Source of the DNA: Bacteroidales bacterium UBA2712
GTDB lineage: Bacteria; Bacteroidota; Bacteroidia; Bacteroidales; Paludibacteraceae
Direction: 5' to 3'
DNA: 16,264 bases
NCBI GenBank assembly: GCA_002354055.1
Contig: DEKW01000004.1
Span: 1-16,264 of the forward strand
Shown here: in pieces, positions 7,548 to 13,604 of the stretch
How the letters are laid out: each line of letters begins with the position of its first letter
Position numbering within the stretch: the first letter of the stretch is position 1
The notes under the pieces: generated by a model
The model's database searches: none
What the model was told of the DNA's origin: nothing
What the model saw: only the letters and a program-made list of their open reading frames with translations
Made by a program: the position numbers and the translations under genes

Positions 7548-7672
7548 CTAAACAACATAAAACCCAACCAATTTGTCGGTCGTTAGATAGAAACCATACC
7601 CAAAATCCTTACCGACGCGACTCATGTTAAAGCAATCAGATAATCTAAGCGGTCTTTTAGGGTCTTACTCAT
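7548..7672 (-). pseudogene. Relic of a DUF3791-DUF3990 gene pair
   Basis: Two tiny overlapping frames (ATGA overlap at 7622-7625) follow a good promoter. The first (7622-7672) encodes MSKTLKDRLDYLIALT, which resembles the start of a DUF3791 protein. The second (7548-7625) contains GKDFGYGFYLTTD, the DFGxGFYLTT signature of DUF3990, a family related to ADP-ribosyltransferases. In other bacteria these families are encoded side by side. Here only about 16 codons of the first and an internal fragment of the second remain, so the cassette has been deleted internally. Family assignment rests on my recognition of the motifs, without a database search. The remaining frames could still be translated as leader peptides of the lipoprotein gene. 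Confidence 0.6.
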
Positions 7673-7693
7673 AATCTTTGCGACTTCCAACTG

Positions 7694-7725
7694 CAAAGAT
7701 ACAACAAAAAAATGACATACGCAAG
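7694..7725 (-). promoter_or_regulatory. Promoter of the DUF3791 relic and lipoprotein gene
   Basis: On the minus strand CTTG (7725-7722), a 20-base spacer beginning CGTATGTC, and TATCTTTG (7701-7694) followed by CAG form the full module. The start site would fall near 7687, 15 bases before the first relic ATG. The -33 box is in the loop of the terminator of the preceding gene. Confidence 0.8.
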
Positions 7726-7737
7726 AACGCATGCCAT
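7706..7737 (-). terminator. Terminator of the DUF4491 gene, overlapping the next promoter
   Basis: Read on the minus strand, ATGGCATGCG (7737-7728) pairs with CGTATGTCAT (7721-7712), including two G-U pairs, with a six-base loop, and then a run of seven T (7712-7706). It lies 14 bases past the DUF4491 stop. Its loop and 3' arm are also the -33 element and upstream spacer of the next promoter. Confidence 0.7.
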
Positions 7738-7750
7738 TTTTTCTGTTATT

Positions 7751-8038
7751 TTATTCATTTCTCTTAGGATTTCGCGGAAACCATCCTTTTCGGACGCGTT
7801 CGCGTTGCTTGAAGACTTCGCCTATGCCCCAGAAGGCAGAGAAAGCAAAGATTCCCATGAAGATAGAGAGGTAGGTGTTCTCCGCAAAGAGCGAACCTAC
7901 TGCCGCTGCGAGGCCGACGAAGAGGAACGCCCACCATGAGCGGACACCGAAATAATACTCCGCCTTAATGACCAGCGGATGAAAGAGGCCGATACAGAGG
8001 AAAGCACCGAGCCCTAAGAGCAGTCCTTCGTAGTTCAT
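7751..8038 (-). CDS. DUF4491 family small membrane protein
   Basis: The protein has 95 residues with three hydrophobic segments (about 3-22, 33-49 and 55-73) and the family hallmarks IGLFHPLVIKAEYYFG near the N terminus and KGWFPRNPKR at the C terminus. DUF4491 proteins are short inner-membrane proteins of unknown function found in Bacteroidetes and Firmicutes. The ATG at 8038 is chosen because the family starts there and because the upstream gene's stop is one base away (TAA-G-ATG), which suggests translational coupling. The frame is open back to 8215, but that extension overlaps the upstream gene and is not family-like. It is the last gene of the receptor operon. Confidence 0.88.
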   Translation of the reverse strand: MNYEGLLLGLGAFLCIGLFHPLVIKAEYYFGVRSWWAFLFVGLAAAVGSLFAENTYLSIFMGIFAFSAFWGIGEVFKQRERVRKGWFPRNPKRNE

Positions 8039-8039
8039 C

Positions 8040-8555
8040 TTATTCCTCGGGCTTTTGCTTCTCCATGCCGGTGATGACGCCTTCGTACGTACAATCCGCG
8101 TAGGAGCCGTAGCCGTTTTTGAGTTTGAACTCGTTCTCCGTAATCGTACCGGTGAGGGCGGTGATGATGTAGCGTTCGAAAGGACGCTCTCCCATGAGCG
8201 GCACAAGGCTGTCACCCGTGAGAATGAGGCTCTCGGCGGTGCGCTTGTAGCTCACGCCGGGGATGGTCATGTCGATTGTTACCGGCATCTTCGACGAGAA
8301 ATTGATGCCGAAGAGATAGATGTCCAGTGTGGAGTCGGTAAGCAGAACCACCTCCGAACGTACGGAGTCCATCGTGAACGGCTGGTCATGGTTGTCGCCT
8401 TCTACGTTCGGTACCGTGTTTGTACCAAGGGCGGTGAAGAACTTCGCGTCCGCAAAAGCGGTTGCGGGGGTGTTTCCTTCCGGTATGGAAGGTTCATTGG
8501 GGTTGCAGGCAGCGAAAATGGCTACTGCTGCGAGAAGGAAATAAATCTTTTTCAT
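8040..8555 (-). CDS. Calycin-like beta-barrel lipoprotein
   Basis: The protein has 171 residues with lipobox F-A-A-C (Cys17). After a proline-rich linker, strands at about 45-165 include KMPVTIDMTIPGVSY, typical of the calycin-like domain of Bacteroidales lipoproteins (similar to PF13944), which are lipocalin-shaped but of unknown ligand. It should sit in a membrane facing the periplasm or the outside. The gene lies 80 bases after the TonB-dependent receptor stop, with no promoter between, and one base before the DUF4491 start, so the three are probably one transcript. A ligand-handling role beside the receptor is a guess from context. Confidence 0.75.
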   Translation of the reverse strand: MKKIYFLLAAVAIFAACNPNEPSIPEGNTPATAFADAKFFTALGTNTVPNVEGDNHDQPFTMDSVRSEVVLLTDSTLDIYLFGINFSSKMPVTIDMTIPGVSYKRTAESLILTGDSLVPLMGERPFERYIITALTGTITENEFKLKNGYGSYADCTYEGVITGMEKQKPEE

Positions 8556-8580
8556 TGTTGTTGATATTTTTTTGTTGTTA

Positions 8581-8621
8581 TAGATTACTAGATTACTAGA
8601 TTTCTAGAGTACTAGAGTTAT
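8581..8621. repeat. Short tandem repeat in the receptor-calycin spacer
   Basis: TAGATTAC occurs twice in tandem and then decays into TAGATTTCTAGAGTACTAGAG. It fills half of the 80-base gap between two genes of the same operon. It looks like slippage rather than a regulatory site. Confidence 0.6.
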
Positions 8622-8635
8622 AGGGCCTTAGTGTC

Positions 8636-10894
8636 CTATATCTCTATGCGGAGCGTGGCTCCGAGTTCGAGGGGTTTGCCGCGCTGGAGGAAGTCGTTGC
8701 CCATGGAGCGAAAATAAAAGACGTCGTAGCGTGTGGCGGTGAGGTTACGTCCCCAGAGTTGGAGCGAGATGTATTTCCACGCCAGATCGACGGAAGCTCC
8801 CAAGAGCCCATAGAAAGGCTGCGAGCAGTTGTTCTGTTCGTTCCAGTAGATGCGTCCCATGCCGTCCGCCTTGAGTGAGAGGGCGATAGATTGCAGACCT
8901 TTCTTACCAACCTCGTACGCCGCGGAAACAAAAAGATGCGCCGTATGTTGGGGCGAGTAGGGGATATAGTTTCCGGAGTAATCGCCCATGCCGTCGTTGA
9001 AGGAAATAAACCGCGCGTCGGTAAAGCCATACGTGCCCACCAGCATACCTGACCATCGGTCTTTGGCCCATCGGTATTGTAACGCGGTTTCGGTTCCCCA
9101 CATGCGGCTACGTGCCGCGTTCGCCATCAGACGGCCGGTGGTCTTTCCGTTCGGGAAGATCGTCACCTGCTGGTCGTAACATTGCATGTGGAAGACATCC
9201 ACGTCGATCTTCAGTCCTTCTGCCGGCGAGAAATGACCGCCGAGTTCAAAAGTCCAGTCTTTCTCCGGACGGTAGGAGGTGATGGAGACGTCCGAGAACA
9301 TCGGATCGGCGATCTTGAGGTGCATGCCCATGTCAGCAGCCAAGTCGGTCATCACTTGGTTCTGGGTGATGGTACTGAATATCTGCGGATTGTAGCCTCC
9401 GGCTTTATAGCCTTTAGCGGCGTAGCCGTAAAGCGTGCCCCAGGAGTCTTCGTAAGCGACGGAGAGTTTCGGCAGGGCTTGTACGTACGTGGCGGCCTTA
9501 GTACCTCGGATCTCCGTATGGATGGTCTTGAAAAGTGAAGTAAGGAGCGTGAAACGGTAGTTGACATCCGCGGTACTGAGGTAGTCCATGCGCACGTGTT
9601 CCATATCTAAACGCACGCCCGCGCGTATATGCCATTTGCCGAAATGAAAGCGACTCTGGTGAAATAGCGCACCGCCGGCGTTGAGAAGGTCGAAGGTGGA
9701 GGGGATCGGCAGAGTGGGGTTGCTGATCTCTATGGAGTCGGAGGGAAAGACCGTCTGGATGCCTTTGTTGGCGTTCGAGAGGATGAGCTGCTCGATGCCC
9801 TCGCGCATGAAGGTGACGGGAGCAGAGAGGTGATTGAATTTCACGAAGGCGTTTGCTCCTACCTGCCAATCGTACCAGGTGCAGGGTTGTGGACCTTGCA
9901 GGAGCGCATCGAACGTGCCGCTATGCTGGCGTTGGGTCTGACGGAGGGTGAAGATATCCGCCGTGGTGTAGTCCTGATCCATGATCATCTCATCGCGCAG
10001 GAGTTGGTATGAAACCATCATGAGCAGCCGCCATCCCTCGTGCAGGTACTCGGCGCGAAGCGAAGGCAGGATTGCCAGCCGCTCGTACGACGAAGGACGG
10101 TTATAAGCTATCTTCCCAGTCTCAGCCGAGGCATAAGGGAAAGCTCCTTGACTAGTCCAATCGGTATAGACGGTACCTGTGAGACGCCATTCGTCCGTAG
10201 GACGGCCGTCCAGAACGATCCGTCCTCCGGCCTGCTGCGCATGGTCGATGAGACGACCCGTATATTCATTGCGGAAGAAACCGTCCGTACGGCGGTAGCG
10301 CAGCGCAACACCCCATCCGAAGGGGTGCGAGGCCTTGGCCGGCGAAAGGACATCATAGTAGGAGGCCTGCGCCTGAACGGTGTTGGCAGAACCGTAAGAG
10401 ACGAGTCCGCGGATGGTGTACGTCGTTATGTCCAAAGGCTGCATCGTACGTATCTCCATGACGCCGCCGGGGGAGTTACGTCCGTAGAAAGTGCCCTGCG
10501 GCCCGCGCAGTAGTTCAATCCGCTTGACGTCCTGCAAAACGTGGTCGTAAAGGTTCTTGTCCATCATCGGCACTCCGTCCACTACCATGCCCATGACCGG
10601 TTCGTTGATGCGGCTGCCTAATCCGCGGATGTAGATCGAGCTGGTCATCGCGCTGCCGTAGTCCGGCATATAGATATTCGGCACGAGTAGGGAGAGGTCT
10701 TTGGGAGAGGTGACTTGTGTGGCCTCGATCAGCCGCGTGTCGATGACGGAGGTCTGCTGGGGTTGGCGGTCGGTTCGTTCGCTTATACGGGAGATAGAGA
10801 CCTCCACCTCCGGCAGCCACACCGAGTCCGTCATCTCTATGCCGTGCATAGCGATGACCCACAGACAGCATATAAGAAGTACCTTTGTGCGCAT
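8636..10894 (-). CDS. TonB-dependent outer-membrane receptor
   Basis: This 752-residue protein imports a scarce ligand across the outer membrane using TonB energy. A signal peptide (about 1-19) is followed by a TonB-box-like LPEVEVS, a plug domain (about 45-155) with IYIRGLGSR, VDGVPM and ELLRGPQGTFYGRNSPGG, and a beta barrel up to the C terminus (LGATLRIEI). There is no N-terminal carboxypeptidase-like domain and no SusD partner, so it is a classical siderophore/cobalamin/metal-type receptor and not a SusC glycan importer. The ligand cannot be told from the sequence. Its leader is about 10 bases from a promoter with a good -7 box (10912-10920). The calycin-like lipoprotein and DUF4491 genes follow, and the regulator gene precedes it by 68 bases. 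Confidence 0.93.
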   Translation of the reverse strand: MRTKVLLICCLWVIAMHGIEMTDSVWLPEVEVSISRISERTDRQPQQTSVIDTRLIEATQVTSPKDLSLLVPNIYMPDYGSAMTSSIYIRGLGSRINEPVMGMVVDGVPMMDKNLYDHVLQDVKRIELLRGPQGTFYGRNSPGGVMEIRTMQPLDITTYTIRGLVSYGSANTVQAQASYYDVLSPAKASHPFGWGVALRYRRTDGFFRNEYTGRLIDHAQQAGGRIVLDGRPTDEWRLTGTVYTDWTSQGAFPYASAETGKIAYNRPSSYERLAILPSLRAEYLHEGWRLLMMVSYQLLRDEMIMDQDYTTADIFTLRQTQRQHSGTFDALLQGPQPCTWYDWQVGANAFVKFNHLSAPVTFMREGIEQLILSNANKGIQTVFPSDSIEISNPTLPIPSTFDLLNAGGALFHQSRFHFGKWHIRAGVRLDMEHVRMDYLSTADVNYRFTLLTSLFKTIHTEIRGTKAATYVQALPKLSVAYEDSWGTLYGYAAKGYKAGGYNPQIFSTITQNQVMTDLAADMGMHLKIADPMFSDVSITSYRPEKDWTFELGGHFSPAEGLKIDVDVFHMQCYDQQVTIFPNGKTTGRLMANAARSRMWGTETALQYRWAKDRWSGMLVGTYGFTDARFISFNDGMGDYSGNYIPYSPQHTAHLFVSAAYEVGKKGLQSIALSLKADGMGRIYWNEQNNCSQPFYGLLGASVDLAWKYISLQLWGRNLTATRYDVFYFRSMGNDFLQRGKPLELGATLRIEI

Positions 10895-10911
10895 TTTATC
10901 TCAAAACGAGT

Positions 10912-10957
10912 GCAAAGGTACAAATAAATTCTTAATAAAAGTTTAAGATTTTCTTAA
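10912..10957 (-). promoter_or_regulatory. Promoter and candidate operator of the TonB-dependent receptor gene
   Basis: The -7 box TACCTTTGC (10920-10912) is perfect, but the position of the -33 box reads AAAC or TAAA rather than TTTG. Over that region the minus strand carries direct repeats of TTAAGAA at 10957-10951 and 10935-10929, 22 bp apart, with an inverted TCTTAA at 10948-10943 between them. This resembles an activator-dependent promoter. The inverted pair might alternatively be a weak terminator of the regulator gene. Confidence 0.55.
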
Positions 10958-10962
10958 GGTAT

Positions 10963-11568
10963 TTAATTTTCCCCATAAATGGGGATACGCAGTTCGGAGA
11001 CGGTGCCGTTGATCTCAAGGGAGAGTATGAACGATTGCAGGGTGAGGCGGCTGGAAAGACGCAGAAAGCCGGCTTGCGCCGTAGGGAGGAGAGCCGCCAA
11101 GATACTATCGAGCATCCGCCGGAGAGCTTCAGGGGCGATGGTGATCTGGTTCACAAACGGCGTGAGATGTAGCTGCGGCGTTAATCCTGCGTCGCGGATC
11201 TCCGCTTCGTGGTTCGTGAGCCAGGTGGTTAGGAAGGCGCAGAGATCGATGGTATAATGCGTCACTTGGCGCTCTGTGCGGAAGATCAAGCCGAGTCCGC
11301 GGACGGTCTCGATGGGTTGTTTCTTCTCAAAACCCATCTTCCGCCGCAAGGCGTTGAGGTGTACGTCGATGGTCCCCGGGTCGTATAGGAAACGTTCTCC
11401 CCAGACTTGTTCGATCAGCTCATCGCGCGAGCAGAGTTTGTTAGGATGCGTACAGAGGTATTCCAGCAGGCCGAACTCCAGACTCGTCAAATGAATATCT
11501 TGTCCGTCCTTTCGCACGCGTTTCTGGGCGCGATCGATTTCTATATGTGTGGTAATGGGGGTAAACAT
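10963..11568 (-). CDS. OmpR-type winged-helix regulator fused to a degenerate histidine-kinase ATPase domain
   Basis: The protein has 201 residues. Residues 8-97 form an OmpR/PhoB-type DNA-binding domain, with LTSLEFGLLEYLCTHPNK, the recognition-helix segment DPGTIDVHLNALRRKMG and the closing VRGLGLIFR. There is no receiver domain before it. Residues 105-201 look like a histidine-kinase ATPase domain: DLCAFL, EIRDAGL, APEALRRMLDSILAAL in place of the N-box, LSLEINGT where the D-box should be, and RIPI at the end. The N-box Asn and D-box Asp are missing and the ATP lid is absent, so ATP binding is unlikely. It has its own promoter and precedes the receptor gene on the same strand, so it may regulate that gene. 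Confidence 0.8.
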   Translation of the reverse strand: MFTPITTHIEIDRAQKRVRKDGQDIHLTSLEFGLLEYLCTHPNKLCSRDELIEQVWGERFLYDPGTIDVHLNALRRKMGFEKKQPIETVRGLGLIFRTERQVTHYTIDLCAFLTTWLTNHEAEIRDAGLTPQLHLTPFVNQITIAPEALRRMLDSILAALLPTAQAGFLRLSSRLTLQSFILSLEINGTVSELRIPIYGEN

Positions 11569-11601
11569 ATAAATTTGTTATAAATCCGGCAAAAAAGTCT
11601 T

Positions 11602-11634
11602 GCAAAAGTACTGAAAAATTGTGAAATATGCAAA
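11602..11634 (-). promoter_or_regulatory. Promoter of the winged-helix regulator gene
   Basis: On the minus strand TTTG (11634-11631), a 20-base spacer starting CATATTTC, and TACTTTTGC (11610-11602) give a full match. The start codon at 11568 is about 25 bases past the likely start site. It is divergent from the promoter at 11660, with only 25 bases between the two -33 boxes. Confidence 0.8.
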
Positions 11635-11659
11635 TTTTTGGTACTTTTTTACGATTTTT

Positions 11660-11691
11660 CTTGCATATGTGATAAAAAAGCAGTATCTTTG
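11660..11691 (+). promoter_or_regulatory. Promoter of the two-repeat lipoprotein gene
   Basis: CTTG (11660-11663), the 20-base spacer starting CATATGTG and ending GCAG, and TATCTTTG (11684-11691) followed by CAG form the cleanest copy of the module. The leader is about 68 bases, A-rich and without evident structure. Confidence 0.85.
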
Positions 11692-11765
11692 CAGTTGTTT
11701 TGTTACTTTTAGCCATTAAAAACAACAAAATACAAACAAATTATTAACAAAAAACAAAAACAAGT

Positions 11766-13067
11766 ATGAAAAAAATTTTTGCATTTGTAGCAGCGTCGCT
11801 GATGCTTGTCAGCCTCGTATCTTGTGACAAAAAGGGTGGTAACGATCCGGAGCCGGAAGTAGCGAATTTCGAGATTCAGGTATCGAATGTTGAAGCAAAG
11901 AGTGTTTCGGTAAAAGTCGTTCCTGCAGACGTTAATGTTACCTATTACTGGGATATCTTTGAGGCATCTGAGGCAGCGAAGATGACGGATGCACAAATAG
12001 CAGAGGCTTTCAAAGAGAACTTCGATGAGGTGATTGCTTATTATGCTCAGTATGGTTATACGCTGACGTACGATAGTTTGCTGGTAAAGGGTGAAAATTC
12101 GTACGATTTCTCGAAGTTGGAGCCGAATACCGAGTACGTAGTCGTTGCTCTTGAGTTGGACGAGAATATCGCAGCCAAGGGAACATCGGTTCGTAAGACC
12201 TTCAAGACCCTTGAGGAAAAAGAGGATCCTGTTCCTGCAGACATGACCTTTAATATCGCAGTAGATAGTATCACTTTCTCGGGCGCATATATTGCTGTAA
12301 CGCCGTCTAATAATGAGGCAACTTATTATTGGAGCATTTATAAGAGTGAAGCTATCGCGGGTCTTACTGATGCACAGTTGTGCGCAGGCTTCAAGTCTGA
12401 AATCGAGCAGACGATTGAGTACTATGGTTACTACGGTTATGACCTGACCTTCGAGGACTTCCTGTCCAAGGGTCCGGACGCATACAAATATAACAGTCTG
12501 GAAGCAAACACGGCATATACGGTAGTTGCTGTTGCTATGGGTAGCCTGGGAACTTGTGCAGGTGCTGTAGCTAAGTATAACTTTGAGACGCCTGAGCTCG
12601 TTGCAGAGTCAACCGAGGATATTACGATTGAAAACGCAAAAATGGCTGATGCTTGTGATGCAAATGGATGGTGGCAGATGATGGCTATAAATGCAGACTC
12701 TACTTTCTATCTCACCGTTTCGCCGGTAGAGGCTGCGACTGTAGAAGGTAGCTACACGATCGACGATATGGATGCTGACTTCACCTACGTCTTGCTTGAT
12801 AAAGAGGATAAGTATAAATTCGCAAAGCTGGATGTAGAGGTTGCTGTAGATGGTGAAAACTTCACGTTCACCGGTACAGGTATTGCTATGAACGCAGTTG
12901 AGTACCACTTCAATATCAGTGGTATCGTAGAGGTTAGTCAGGCATCGGCTGCTCCGGCTCGCGCAGCCATGAAGGCTCCGGCAGCAAAATCGCTCAAGGC
13001 CATCAAGAAAGGTAACTTGGCTGCAAAGAAGAACAAGTTCGTTTCTGAGAAGTTGTACAACCGTTAA
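11766..13067 (+). CDS. Lipoprotein with two homologous repeats and a lysine-rich tail
   Basis: The protein has 433 residues with lipobox L-V-S-C (Cys20) and an acidic linker. Residues 35-147 and 162-275 are two copies of one domain. Both carry YYW-I-, then TDAQ, a helical stretch, a YGY motif and N-T-Y-VVA, consistent with a fibronectin-III-like sandwich holding a helical insert. A third beta-rich domain spans about 283-390, with NGWWQMMAINAD. The final 43 residues contain 9 Lys and 2 Arg with many Ala, unlike the acidic body. The function is unknown; a surface or periplasmic structural or binding role is only a guess. It has its own promoter and terminator, so it is a single-gene unit. Codon choice leans to GCA, GTA and GTT, which may mean high expression. 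Confidence 0.85.
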   Translation: MKKIFAFVAASLMLVSLVSCDKKGGNDPEPEVANFEIQVSNVEAKSVSVKVVPADVNVTYYWDIFEASEAAKMTDAQIAEAFKENFDEVIAYYAQYGYTLTYDSLLVKGENSYDFSKLEPNTEYVVVALELDENIAAKGTSVRKTFKTLEEKEDPVPADMTFNIAVDSITFSGAYIAVTPSNNEATYYWSIYKSEAIAGLTDAQLCAGFKSEIEQTIEYYGYYGYDLTFEDFLSKGPDAYKYNSLEANTAYTVVAVAMGSLGTCAGAVAKYNFETPELVAESTEDITIENAKMADACDANGWWQMMAINADSTFYLTVSPVEAATVEGSYTIDDMDADFTYVLLDKEDKYKFAKLDVEVAVDGENFTFTGTGIAMNAVEYHFNISGIVEVSQASAAPARAAMKAPAAKSLKAIKKGNLAAKKNKFVSEKLYNR

Positions 13068-13085
13068 TCGGTGAGTACCATATGG

Positions 13086-13116
13086 AAAAAACAGTCACTT
13101 CGGTGGCTGTTTTTTT
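13086..13116 (+). terminator. Terminator of the two-repeat lipoprotein gene
   Basis: The stem ACAGTCAC/GTGGCTGT, with one T-G pair, has a TTCG tetraloop (13099-13102). It is flanked by A-runs and followed by seven T (13110-13116). Confidence 0.9.
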
Positions 13117-13153
13117 GTGAGAATGGAGGCAGAACGGTAGTCAAATGTACGCA

Positions 13154-13208
13154 TAATAACCAAATAATAACTAAATAATAACTAAATAACAACTAAAGAA
13201 TAACTAAA
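13154..13208. repeat. Five tandem 11-bp repeats
   Basis: The unit TAATAACTAAA occurs as TAATAACCAAA, TAATAACTAAA twice, TAACAACTAAA and GAATAACTAAA, with no gaps. The period is close to one DNA helical turn, so the A-runs lie on one face. It ends 38 bases before the -33 box of a promoter. Confidence 0.85.
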
Positions 13209-13246
13209 GAATTATGTAAAATAGGACGCAGAAATTTTCGAAAAGT

Positions 13247-13278
13247 CTTGCGTATGTCCTAAAAAAGCAGTATCATTG
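13247..13278 (+). promoter_or_regulatory. Distal promoter (P1) upstream of nrdD
   Basis: CTTG (13247-13250), a 20-base spacer starting CGTATGTC and ending GCAG, and TATCATTG (13271-13278) followed by CAG. The -7 box has one mismatch. The start site near 13285 is about 365 bases before nrdD. Confidence 0.65.
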
Positions 13279-13323
13279 CAGAAAATTTGAATTAGGAGGA
13301 AGAGTAAGGAGTTACGGTTTGTT

Positions 13324-13357
13324 AAAAAGTTCAACTGGGGATTGTTGAAAACTTTTT
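13324..13357 (+). terminator. Terminator-like hairpin in the nrdD upstream region
   Basis: AAAAAGTT-CAAC (13324-13335) pairs with GTTG-AACTTTTT (13344-13347, 13350-13357) around an eight-base loop, with a two-A bulge. The T-run in the 3' arm gives it the look of a weak terminator or attenuator about 40 bases after the P1 start. Confidence 0.45.
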
Positions 13358-13453
13358 ATTTTGGACAACTTTTAATGTTTTTTTAAAATGCAAATTGCTG
13401 AAAATAAGTGATTTGCATTTTTGTTTTGGACAACTTTGTAAAATTGTTGAAAA
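13341..13453. repeat. Interleaved direct and inverted repeats in the nrdD upstream region
   Basis: TTTTGGACAACTTT occurs at 13359-13372 and 13424-13437, 65 bp apart. ATTGTTGAAAA occurs at 13341-13351 and 13443-13453. A perfect 11-bp inverted repeat, AAAATGCAAAT (13385-13395) and ATTTGCATTTT (13411-13421), lies between the pairs. The stretch is strongly AT-rich, holds no gene, and sits between the two promoters. Confidence 0.7.
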
Positions 13454-13470
13454 ATTTTCTTGCCAAAAAA

Positions 13471-13502
13471 TTTGCATAATTCAAAATTTTGTAGTAATTT
13501 TG
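13471..13502 (+). promoter_or_regulatory. Proximal promoter (P2) of nrdD-nrdG
   Basis: TTTG (13471-13474), a 20-base spacer starting CATAATTC and TAATTTTG (13495-13502) fit the consensus. The start near 13509 gives a leader of about 140 bases, containing a small GTTGC-TCT-GCAAC hairpin (13530-13542) and the larger inverted repeat at 13570-13604. Confidence 0.75.
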
Positions 13503-13569
13503 TCGTCGATTTCGCCGATTAACGACTTCGTTGCTCTGCAACTCGTATGGTTATCGGGAAATCTCCTCT

Positions 13570-13604
13570 ATGTTTAAAACGCAAATTATTAGCGTTTTAA
13601 ACAT
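13570..13604 (+). promoter_or_regulatory. Perfect 13-bp inverted repeat in the nrdD leader
   Basis: ATGTTTAAAACGC (13570-13582) and GCGTTTTAAACAT (13592-13604) pair perfectly around a nine-base AT centre, 47 bases before the nrdD start. It may be an operator or an RNA hairpin. It does not match the NrdR box as I know it. Confidence 0.7.

Noticed and set aside
8039..8215. Longer DUF4491 protein starting at 8215
   Set aside because: The extra 59 residues are Ser/Arg/Thr-rich, overlap the calycin-like gene out of frame, and the family begins at the ATG at 8038.
8055..8564. 169-codon plus-strand frame opposite the calycin-like gene
   Set aside because: The minus strand has a clear lipobox and family motif in the same place.
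13395..13577. 60-codon plus-strand frame upstream of nrdD
   Set aside because: It crosses promoter P2 and inverted repeats, and is Ile/Phe/Leu-rich simply because the DNA is AT-rich.
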